Notes under the pieces: generated by a model
Told to the model about the DNA's origin: nothing
The model's input: only the letters and a program-made list of their open reading frames with translations
The model's database searches: none
Program-made: the position numbers and the translations under genes
Origin: RGIG3528 sp963649295
GTDB lineage: Bacteria > Bacillota > Clostridia > Lachnospirales > Lachnospiraceae
Length of the DNA: 17,248 bases
Assembly: GCA_963649295.1 (NCBI GenBank)
Contig: CAVJHK010000038.1
Span: forward strand, 1 to 17,248
Direction: 5' to 3'
In this document: positions 7,725 through 14,504 of the stretch, one piece after another
Layout: each line of letters opens with the position of its first letter
Numbering within the stretch: position 1 is the stretch's first letter

Positions 7725-8429
7725 ATGAAGAAAATTATTTCTGTAATACTTGCCGCAGCACTTGTATGTGCGCTTGCAGCATGCGGCGGTACAAAGTCCG
7801 ATGCGATGAGCTATTCGGATTTTAAGGCAGCCGAGGTTGATTCGGAAGTCACAATCGAGACCTATTTCCAGGCAGCTCAGTCATGGTGGGAAAACGAAGG
7901 CGTGGGCGTTGCTTCGATTTATGCCGAGGACAAGGACGGCGCTTATTTCCTTTACAATTGCAAATGCGACAAAGACCTGTATGACAAGCTTGCCGCAGGC
8001 ACAAAGATTCGTGTAACGGGTTACAAGAGCGAATGGGCAGGCGAAGTCGAAATCACCGACGGAACGCTTGAAATAGTGAGCACGAAGGACACATATATTG
8101 CCTCCGCAACCGATGTTACATCACTTCTTGCAAAAGACAGCCTTTCCGATTATATGAACAAATATGTTGCAATAAAGGGTGCAACCGTTGCAAAAGAAGC
8201 TCTTTACAAATGGGACGGCTCGGGCTCCCAAGGCGACGACCTTTACTTTGATGTTACGGTAGACGGGAACACATATACATTTACCGTTGAATCTTATCTT
8301 TGCGGTAAGGACACCGAGGTTTATAAGACAGTTGAAGGCTTAAAGGCAGGAGACACAATCGACCTCACAGGATTCTTATATTGGTATAACGGCGCTCAGC
8401 CGCATGTAACAAGCGTTACGGTAAAATAA
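7725..8429 (+). CDS. Lipoprotein of unknown function with two OB-fold-like halves
   Basis: I do not recognise this 234-residue protein as a named family. It starts with a textbook lipoprotein signal, lipobox LAAC with Cys20, so it should be anchored to the outer face of the membrane. The mature part appears as two similar beta-rich halves, about 30-115 and 125-234. Each has an EVTIE or YVAIKG type strand, an aromatic-rich middle (YFLYNCKC, LYFDVTVDG), then a turn of the type LAAGTKIRVTGY or LKAGDTIDLTGF, and a final strand. This order resembles tandem OB folds, which in secreted proteins bind sugars, proteins or nucleic acids. AAAAGGAG precedes the start. It has its own promoter and a strong terminator, so proximity to the sugar ABC operon may or may not mean shared function. 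Confidence 0.8.
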   Translation: MKKIISVILAAALVCALAACGGTKSDAMSYSDFKAAEVDSEVTIETYFQAAQSWWENEGVGVASIYAEDKDGAYFLYNCKCDKDLYDKLAAGTKIRVTGYKSEWAGEVEITDGTLEIVSTKDTYIASATDVTSLLAKDSLSDYMNKYVAIKGATVAKEALYKWDGSGSQGDDLYFDVTVDGNTYTFTVESYLCGKDTEVYKTVEGLKAGDTIDLTGFLYWYNGAQPHVTSVTVK

Positions 8430-8449
8430 ATATTAAATATCACGAGACC

Positions 8450-8488
8450 AAACCCCCGGAATGAAAATCACTCCGGGGGTTTTATTTA
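8450..8488. terminator. Strong rho-independent terminator after the lipoprotein gene
   Basis: Perfect 11-bp stem AAACCCCCGGA (8450-8460) with TCCGGGGGTTT (8472-8482), followed on the plus strand by TTTTATTTA. The inner bases extend the stem with one mismatch. The A-run on the left also gives a short U-run in the opposite direction, so it could work both ways, but no minus-strand gene points at it. Confidence 0.93.
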
Positions 8489-8555
8489 TCATTTTTAAAA
8501 TTAAAAATTATTTTAAGATTTAAATTCGGTCAGCTTATGGTTAAAGCCGTTTTCC

Positions 8556-8584
8556 TTGACAGTAAGCAGCGTGACGGGTAAAAT
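8556..8584 (+). promoter_or_regulatory. Sigma-A-type promoter far upstream of the NYN-LOTUS gene
   Basis: A perfect TTGACA (8556-8561), a 17-bp spacer and TAAAAT (8579-8584, one mismatch). Transcription from near 8591 would give a leader of about 215 nt containing all copies of the 43-bp repeat. The stretch 8430-8806 otherwise holds only the terminator and the repeats; I see no small gene in it. Confidence 0.75.
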
Positions 8585-8651
8585 CAAATAGTGCGTATGA
8601 ATTTATGGAAGTACAGACTTACATAAGGTACCCTAACTCAAAACTCACGCG

Positions 8652-8780
8652 TAATACTTTAAGCGTTAAGTCTTATGCGCATTATTTTCACGCACAATAC
8701 TTTAAGCGTTAAGTCATATGCACATTAATCTCACACACAATACTTTAAGCGTTAAGTCTTAATCACATTAATTTCACATA
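8652..8780 (+). repeat. Three tandem 43-bp repeats in the leader of the NYN-LOTUS gene
   Basis: Copies start at 8652, 8695 and 8738, exactly 43 bp apart. AATACTTTAAGCGTTAAGTC is identical in all three; the remaining half (ATGCGCATTA, CACATTAATC and similar, ending TCACGCA, TCACACA, TCACATA) drifts. A partial left copy is visible as TCACGCG (8645-8651) and a degenerate right copy as CAAATCTTAA (8781-8790). The conserved core has inverted halves ACTT(T)AA and TTAAGT around GCG. The array ends 26 bp before the start codon. Confidence 0.95.
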
Positions 8781-8806
8781 CAAATCTTAACCCAAGGGAC
8801 ATCAAA

Positions 8807-9823
8807 ATGGAAGAACAAAAAATAGCCGTTCTGATAGACGGCGACAACATTTCGACAAAATATGCCGAGCTTATAAAAGATGAGGCGGACAAATACGGTG
8901 ACATCACCGTTTTCAGGCTGTACGGATCGCTTAATTCCCCGAATTTGAAGCAATGGTATCCTGTTATGCCAAAGTACGGAATAACACCTGTTTTGCAGCT
9001 TTCCTACGCAAACAACAAAAGCATAGCGGATCAGGCACTCACCATCGACGCAATGGATATGCTTTACACTCGCCAGGTCGACATATTTTTCTTATGTACA
9101 AGCGATTCCGACTTTACAAAGCTTGCTTACAGAATAAAGGAATCCGGAAAAACCATAATCGGAATGGGAGAAAAAAAGACGCCCGAATCGCTTGCGCAGG
9201 CCTGCAACGAATTTAAGGTGCTTGAGCTTTTATTTAACGCAGAAAAGGAAATTAATGCGGTGACTCCTGCCGACCTTCGCGTTGACGCGCCCAAAATATC
9301 AATCCTTTCGGAAGAGGAAATCGTACAAAAGATTTATGACTCAATCGACGATGACGGCGAAAATCTTTCGTCAATCGGAAACGCACTCAGAAAAAGCGTT
9401 CCGGGCTTTGATGTAAGATATTATAAATATAAGACTTTTTCGGCACTCATAAAGGCGCATACGGACATTTTTGAAATAAACGAGGACAAGGTACATTCGG
9501 TAATTACGATTAAGCGTAAGGAAAAGCAGGATGCATCACGGCAGGAAAACAAAGGTAACCGTAAACTCAAAGAAAAACCGGAATCCAAAGCGAACCATGA
9601 TATAAACGCAGAACAATCACCCAGGGAAAGCCGGGAATCCAAAAAAAATACCGGGAAAAAGCCCGGAAAATCCGCAAAAACCGCCGCTCAAAAAAATGCC
9701 AAAGCAAAAAACAAACAGCAAAATGCAAACATAAAAAAGCCCGCAGGGCAGACCAAATCAAAAAAGAACAATAATGCAAAGCAAAACGCAAATCAAAACA
9801 CAAATCAAAACATAAGCAAATAA
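8807..9823 (+). CDS. NYN-domain putative ribonuclease with LOTUS/OST-HTH domain and basic tail
   Basis: This 338-residue cytoplasmic protein has three parts. Residues 4-150 form a NYN (PIN-like, LabA/DUF88) domain with the acidic metal-site residues in place: D11 and D13 in VLIDGDN, D75 and D81 in the SIADQALTIDAMDML helix, and D100 and D102 in CTSDSDF. Such domains are typically Mg-dependent RNases. Residues about 165-238 resemble a LOTUS/OST-HTH RNA-binding domain (EEEIVQKIYDSIDDDGENLS, followed by IGNALRKSVPGFD). From 240 onward the tail is disordered-looking and rich in Lys, Asn, Gln and Ala, ending in NANQNTNQN. The start at 8807 follows AAGGGA about eight bases upstream. NYN-LOTUS proteins are widespread in bacteria but mostly uncharacterised. 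No terminator follows it, so some read-through into the symporter gene is possible. Confidence 0.88.
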   Translation: MEEQKIAVLIDGDNISTKYAELIKDEADKYGDITVFRLYGSLNSPNLKQWYPVMPKYGITPVLQLSYANNKSIADQALTIDAMDMLYTRQVDIFFLCTSDSDFTKLAYRIKESGKTIIGMGEKKTPESLAQACNEFKVLELLFNAEKEINAVTPADLRVDAPKISILSEEEIVQKIYDSIDDDGENLSSIGNALRKSVPGFDVRYYKYKTFSALIKAHTDIFEINEDKVHSVITIKRKEKQDASRQENKGNRKLKEKPESKANHDINAEQSPRESRESKKNTGKKPGKSAKTAAQKNAKAKNKQQNANIKKPAGQTKSKKNNNAKQNANQNTNQNISK

Positions 9824-9833
9824 ATTGGGGAAA

Positions 9834-9861
9834 TTTACGATAATGTCAAATAGTCTATAAA
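9834..9861 (+). promoter_or_regulatory. Candidate promoter of the symporter-GH31 operon
   Basis: TTTACG (9834-9839), a 16-bp spacer and TATAAA (9856-9861), about 50 bp before the symporter start. The match is moderate. Confidence 0.4.
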
Positions 9862-9910
9862 AAAACAGTGCTCAAAAAAACAGGCTCAAATTTGCACACG
9901 GAGGAGAAAA

Positions 9911-11368
9911 ATGGGAGAAAATATCAAAAACATCGAAGGACTTGAACTGATCAAAAAAGCAAGCGGACTAAAAACACCGGAATATGTCGCATATGCCCTC
10001 GGAGATGCGGGCGGATGCCTTGTTTTCGGACTTGTGACATCATTACTTCAGACATATTATACGGACGTTTTGATTTTGAGTCCGCTATTCATAATGATTA
10101 TGTTTGTGGCCGCAAGAATATGGGATGCAATAAACGACCCCATGATGGGAAGGATTTGCGATACGGCGCGTGTTACCCGGTCGGGGCGCTATCGTGTGTG
10201 GTTAAAGCGTGTGGCGCTGCCGCTTTCCGTATCCGCAATTCTCATGTTCATAAAATTCCCGGGCTTCGGAAACGTGTCAAACAATCTCCCCGCCTATATT
10301 TATGCGACATTTACATATATTCTTTTCGGAATGGTTTACACAGTGCTCCAGATCCCCTATGGTTCACTTGCGTCCGTAATCACGCTTGACGTGCGCGAGC
10401 GCTCAAAGCTTTCTGTATTCCGTGCGGTTGGTGCGGCACTCGGCAGCATGCCTGTAATGGTGCTTTCGATGCTTTGCTTTGTGACCGTCAACGGCAAATC
10501 AATCGTAAAATACAATGTCCTTTTGGCGGGTGTAATCGTAATGTCAGTTTTGTCGTTTATATGCCTTATGCTGTCTTATCGCGGCACTACGGAGCGTGTA
10601 AAAACCGAGCCAAAAAAGCACATAAAGGGTGACGCAGTGAGGTCACTCAAAATTATATTCAAAAACCGTTCAATGCTTGCGCTCTCTCTTGCCGCAATGA
10701 TGCTTCTTGCGGGACAAATGTTCACTCAAAGCTATTATGTTTACCTTATCCGTTATTATTTCGGAAAAGGCGGAATATATGTGACCCTTCCCACAATTCT
10801 CACCTATCTTCCGATGGCAATTTTGATGATTTTTACGCCAAAGCTTGCAAAAAAGTACGGCAAAAAAGAAATCACCTCCGTCGGAATGGCTGTTGCTGCA
10901 ATCGCAAATTTTGCGATGTTTTTCCTAAAAACAATTCCGTCCGAAAAGGCACTTATGCCGTTTATGATACTTTGCCTGATATCAGGCTTTGGGCTCAACT
11001 TCTTTGTGCTCCAGCTCTGGGCGATGGCAACGGACGCAATCGACGAAATCGAGGTTACAACGGGAAGCCGTGACAACGGAACGGCATATTCATTCCTTAA
11101 CTTTTTCAGAAAGCTCGGTCAGGTAATTGCGGCAATCGCCGTAAATGCGGCACTTCTTGCAATGGGATATTATGATACGGCAAAGGGCGGAACGTTTATG
11201 TTCACCGCTGCCCAGCTTGACATCATGTATGTCCTTGCAACGCTTATTCCCGCCGTAATGTTTTTGTTTATGGCAATAGTTCTCTTTATGATATATCCGC
11301 TCTCACAGGAAAAAGTGCTGCGCCTTCAGGAGAAAAAGGAAGAGCACCTTAAGGAAAATCAGTTTTAA
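9911..11368 (+). CDS. GPH-family glycoside:cation symporter (MelB/YicJ-like)
   Basis: This 485-residue membrane protein has about twelve transmembrane segments and imports glycosides with Na+ or H+. It carries the MelB-type cation-site residues: D32 in helix 1 (ALGDAGG), and D72 and D76 in the hallmark RIWDAINDPMMGRICD, followed by GRYRVW at 92-97. The start at 9911 follows GGAGGAG. The gene ends 24 bp before a GH31 glycosidase gene, the same pairing as E. coli yicJ-yicI, where the symporter supplies the cytoplasmic enzyme with alpha-glycosides. The hydrophilic loop near residue 235 (RVKTEPKKHIKGD) is the usual central cytoplasmic loop. Substrate is inferred only from the neighbour. Confidence 0.92.
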   Translation: MGENIKNIEGLELIKKASGLKTPEYVAYALGDAGGCLVFGLVTSLLQTYYTDVLILSPLFIMIMFVAARIWDAINDPMMGRICDTARVTRSGRYRVWLKRVALPLSVSAILMFIKFPGFGNVSNNLPAYIYATFTYILFGMVYTVLQIPYGSLASVITLDVRERSKLSVFRAVGAALGSMPVMVLSMLCFVTVNGKSIVKYNVLLAGVIVMSVLSFICLMLSYRGTTERVKTEPKKHIKGDAVRSLKIIFKNRSMLALSLAAMMLLAGQMFTQSYYVYLIRYYFGKGGIYVTLPTILTYLPMAILMIFTPKLAKKYGKKEITSVGMAVAAIANFAMFFLKTIPSEKALMPFMILCLISGFGLNFFVLQLWAMATDAIDEIEVTTGSRDNGTAYSFLNFFRKLGQVIAAIAVNAALLAMGYYDTAKGGTFMFTAAQLDIMYVLATLIPAVMFLFMAIVLFMIYPLSQEKVLRLQEKKEEHLKENQF

Positions 11369-11392
11369 AGCACAAAAAGTGAGGCCATATCC

Positions 11393-13663
11393 ATGAAATT
11401 TAATCACTTGTTTTATCCTAAACAGCGCACTGCCTCCGCTTTTTACTATAAAAGCGAAGACATAAACATACGTCTTGATTTTTGTGAAAATATGGTAAGA
11501 GTTGCGATTTATCACGATAACGATAAGCCGTTTCCCACGTTTTCGGTATGTCCCGACGACCAAATGCCGTCAAACGGGCGCGATCGTTTTTCGGTAAAAG
11601 GCTTTAATCTTGTTTCGCCCGGATATACAGAAAAGCCTGACGAATACAGATTCGAATTTAATAATTTAACCATATCCGTTGTCCCAAAAAATTTTGAAAT
11701 GAGCTTTTTTGAAAACGGAAAGCTTTTGTTTAAGGACAGGGAATATATTGCCCACAACTATTCGGGTGAGCTCGGGAGCATGTCTTCTCACTATGTTACA
11801 AGGGAAGAAAACGAAATGATATTCGGGCTCGGCGACAAAACGGGTGACGTCAACAAAAACAAGCGTTCCTTCCGCCTCGGCACCTCCGACGCAATGGGAT
11901 TTGACGCACGTTTTTCGGATCCGCTTTATAAGCACATTCCGTTTTATATATGCCAAAATACTGTCGGTTCATACGGAATTTATTATGACACCTATTCCGA
12001 CGGCGAATTTGATTTTGGACGCGAAATCAACAATTATTACAGTCCATTTAAGTCTTTTAAATGCGAAGATCCTGTGCTTTGCTATTATTGCTTTTTTGGC
12101 AGCATAAAAGAAATTTTAAAAAATTTTTCGGCGCTTATGGGGACTCACATGCTGCCGCCCGAATGGACACTTAAATATGCCGGCAGCACAATGGCATATA
12201 CCGATGCGCCCGACACCGAAAAGCGTTTGCACGAATTTATCGAAAAATGCAAAGAATATCAAATTCAACCCGGCGGATTTTATTTGTCGTCAGGCTATAC
12301 ACAAATCGGCGAAAAACGCTACGTTTTCAATTGGAACCGTGACAAAATCCCGTCTCCAGAGATTTTAAGTTCTTTTTTCCGCGAAAACGGAATCGAATTT
12401 TTGCCGAATATAAAGCCGTGTTTTCTGACCGACCATCCCTTATATGAGAAAATCGCGGAAAACGGCTGGTTTTTGATGGATGCCGGCGGCTCACCCGCCG
12501 TATTTCCTTTTTGGGGGGGCATGGGAAGCTACCTTGATTTTACATGTCCCGACGCCGCTGCCTTCTGGACGGAATGCGTAAAGCGCGAGCTTGTGGACAG
12601 GGGATATCTTTCCACCTGGAACGACAATAACGAATATGACATAAGTTCGGATGACGTATATGCCTGCGGCTTCGGAAACAAAATAAAAGCAAAGCTCATA
12701 AAGCCGTTATTCTCCTATCTCATGACAAAAGCAAGCCTTGCCGCCGTGCCCGATGAATTACGAAAGAATGCCGTCTCACGATGCTTTATGACGGGCGCCT
12801 CACGGCTTGCGTCCACGTGGACCGGCGACAACCGCACAAGCTTTGACGATTTCCGTTACAACCACAAAATGGCGATGACCTGTGCCCTCAGCGGAATATA
12901 CAATTTTGGCCAGGATATCGGCGGATTTGCGGGAGAAAAGCCGTCGGAAGAGCTGTTTCTGCGCTGGATTCAATACGGAATATTTACGCCGCGCTTTGTG
13001 CTCCACTCGTGGAACACGGACGGCTCGTCAAATATGCCCTGGCTTTATCCGGGACTTAAGGACACCGTCATGAAGCTCTTTAAATTCCGCGAGCATTTTA
13101 TTCCCTATCTTTATGACAGCATAAAAAAGAGCATCCTTACACACTTGCCCGTGATTTACCCTGTTTTCCTAAATTACCCGTGGTATCCCGTCGAGAGCGA
13201 TTCATTCTTTTTTGGCGACAGCATACTTGTGACGCCCGTATTTGACGAAGGAAAAACTTGCGTTACAACCTGTCTTCCCATTACAAACGGCGGATGGTAC
13301 ACGGCAAAAGCTGCGGTTCACCCACAAAACAACCGCAAAGAGCATAAAGAAACCGATATAATCACCGTAACAGAATCATATACCGTACTTGACGAACCGG
13401 TTTATTATATAAAGGGCGGCTCAATAATTCATTATGCCGATCAATATGTGATATATCCGCTTGAAAAGGGTGAATTTACGGAAGAATTTATTATTGATGA
13501 CGGCATATCAAAGCTTGACCTAAAAAATACAAAAAAAATCACATTTCATGTGAAATGTGACGAAAACCAAATTGACATATCTATTGTAAACAAGGACAAT
13601 ATGCCGCTTCTTCCCGTTTATGCGCATGACCGGTACAATAGAGAAATAAACTTACATTCGTAA
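11393..13663 (+). CDS. GH31 alpha-glycosidase, intracellular
   Basis: This 756-residue retaining glycosidase hydrolyses alpha-linked glycosides from the non-reducing end. The nucleophile is D411 in the GH31 signature STWNDNNEYDI, and the acid/base is D479 in STWTGDNRTS, a separation of 68 residues as normal for the family. A later segment, NFGQDIGGFAGEKPSEELF, matches the second GH31 signature. An N-terminal beta-rich domain (about 1-245) precedes the barrel, and C-terminal beta domains follow from about 590. There is no signal peptide, so it acts in the cytoplasm on sugar brought in by the symporter encoded 24 bp upstream. The WNDNNE motif is closer to alpha-glucosidases than to the YicI alpha-xylosidase type, but the exact sugar is uncertain. 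The ribosome binding site is weak (GTGAGG), suggesting partial dependence on translation of the upstream gene. Confidence 0.92.
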   Translation: MKFNHLFYPKQRTASAFYYKSEDINIRLDFCENMVRVAIYHDNDKPFPTFSVCPDDQMPSNGRDRFSVKGFNLVSPGYTEKPDEYRFEFNNLTISVVPKNFEMSFFENGKLLFKDREYIAHNYSGELGSMSSHYVTREENEMIFGLGDKTGDVNKNKRSFRLGTSDAMGFDARFSDPLYKHIPFYICQNTVGSYGIYYDTYSDGEFDFGREINNYYSPFKSFKCEDPVLCYYCFFGSIKEILKNFSALMGTHMLPPEWTLKYAGSTMAYTDAPDTEKRLHEFIEKCKEYQIQPGGFYLSSGYTQIGEKRYVFNWNRDKIPSPEILSSFFRENGIEFLPNIKPCFLTDHPLYEKIAENGWFLMDAGGSPAVFPFWGGMGSYLDFTCPDAAAFWTECVKRELVDRGYLSTWNDNNEYDISSDDVYACGFGNKIKAKLIKPLFSYLMTKASLAAVPDELRKNAVSRCFMTGASRLASTWTGDNRTSFDDFRYNHKMAMTCALSGIYNFGQDIGGFAGEKPSEELFLRWIQYGIFTPRFVLHSWNTDGSSNMPWLYPGLKDTVMKLFKFREHFIPYLYDSIKKSILTHLPVIYPVFLNYPWYPVESDSFFFGDSILVTPVFDEGKTCVTTCLPITNGGWYTAKAAVHPQNNRKEHKETDIITVTESYTVLDEPVYYIKGGSIIHYADQYVIYPLEKGEFTEEFIIDDGISKLDLKNTKKITFHVKCDENQIDISIVNKDNMPLLPVYAHDRYNREINLHS

Positions 13664-13693
13664 GAGGCACATTCCTTTATGCACAAAACAGCA

Positions 13694-13722
13694 ATGAGGT
13701 CAAAATAACCTTTTGACCTCAT
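13694..13722. terminator. Bidirectional hairpin between convergent GH31 and phosphoesterase genes
   Basis: A perfect 12-bp stem ATGAGGTCAAAA/TTTTGACCTCAT with a 5-nt loop sits midway between two convergent stop codons. Ts lie in the stem rather than in a clean downstream run, so it is a weak-looking intrinsic terminator placed where one is needed in both directions. Confidence 0.65.
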
Positions 13723-13732
13723 CATCGCCGCC

Positions 13733-14278
13733 TTACTTAAGCTCATATGTTTTTATAGTATTTCCGTCAAGATCCTTCCACACAAACGATTTTTCATCGT
13801 AAATCATATATCCGTGGTGGGAATTTTCTTTGGGGATGGACACGGAGCCCGGATTCATATAAACATAATTTTCGTGAATCTCGCATGCCGGCACATGAGT
13901 GTGACCGGTAAGCAAAATATCTCCTGCCACAAGCGGCGGGAGTTTTTTTTCGTTAAAAAGATGTCCGTGTGTCGCAAAAATAATATTTTTACCCATCGAA
14001 ACAATCGCATAATCAGCCATTACGGGAAATTCAAGCACCATTTGGTCGACTTCCGCCTCGCAATTTCCCCTGACACACATTATGTCATTCCTGCGCTCAT
14101 TTAAAAGCGAAATCACACCCTTGGGATTGTGACCGTCGGGGAGGTTGTTGCGCGGTCCGTGATAAAGAAGGTCGCCGAGAAGGAGCATCCTGTCGGCCTC
14201 TTCCGCATCATAGCACTCAAGCATCTTTTTACAATAAAATTCGGAACCGTGAATATCCGATGCAATAAATAACTTCAT
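13733..14278 (-). CDS. yfcE: YfcE/MJ0936-type metallophosphoesterase
   Basis: This 181-residue cytoplasmic phosphodiesterase has every metal-binding motif of the family in order: D8 and H10 (SDIHG), D36 in LLGDLLYHG, N72 in RGNCE, H104 in THGH, and H126 and H128 in TGHTH. It also has the C-terminal NPGSVSIPKE typical of YfcE. E. coli YfcE hydrolyses model phosphodiesters; the natural substrate is unknown. Length and order match the family. The start at 14278 follows a GGGGG-containing ribosome binding site. The frame is open to 14383, but that extension crosses the likely promoter. It is flanked on both sides by hairpins of closely similar sequence and appears monocistronic. Confidence 0.93.
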   Translation of the reverse strand: MKLFIASDIHGSEFYCKKMLECYDAEEADRMLLLGDLLYHGPRNNLPDGHNPKGVISLLNERRNDIMCVRGNCEAEVDQMVLEFPVMADYAIVSMGKNIIFATHGHLFNEKKLPPLVAGDILLTGHTHVPACEIHENYVYMNPGSVSIPKENSHHGYMIYDEKSFVWKDLDGNTIKTYELK

Positions 14279-14308
14279 ATAATTTACCCCCAGATCAAAT
14301 TTTAGAAC

Positions 14309-14337
14309 ATTATATACAAACGCGTGGTTACAGGCAA
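14309..14337 (-). promoter_or_regulatory. Promoter of the yfcE-like gene
   Basis: On the minus strand TTGCCT (14337-14332), a 17-bp spacer and a perfect TATAAT (14314-14309). The start site would be near 14302, about 24 nt before the ATG. Confidence 0.65.
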
Positions 14338-14357
14338 GGCTAAAACGCCCATGTGCG

Positions 14358-14402
14358 TGTTTTAATTGCTTACATATATACATGTTTTAATTGCCATATA
14401 TA
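14358..14402. repeat. Two imperfect ~25-bp direct repeats upstream of the yfcE-like promoter
   Basis: TGTTTTAATTGC occurs at 14358-14369 and again at 14383-14394, each followed by CATATATA, with a 3-nt insertion in the first copy. The pair begins about 20 bp upstream of the -35 box of the yfcE-like gene, a typical activator position, but the sequence is AT-rich and no function can be assigned. Confidence 0.6.
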
Positions 14403-14441
14403 TGCAGGTTTTTTACGAAATAAAAATTCCTCAAATTAATA

Positions 14442-14474
14442 ATGTTGAGGTCAAAAATTATCTGACCTCAACAT
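14442..14474 (-). terminator. Terminator hairpin of the chemoreceptor gene
   Basis: A perfect 12-bp stem ATGTTGAGGTCA (14442-14453) with TGACCTCAACAT (14463-14474) and a 9-nt loop, about 30 nt after the chemoreceptor stop codon. The minus strand continues ATTATTAATTT, a broken T-tract. Confidence 0.7.
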
Positions 14475-14504
14475 CAATAAAACAAAGGAGAAAATGATTG
14501 TTTT

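Noticed and set aside
8645..8790. 43-bp repeats as a small CRISPR array
   Set aside because: The copies are head to tail with no unique spacers, the whole 43 bp is repeated, and there are no cas genes.
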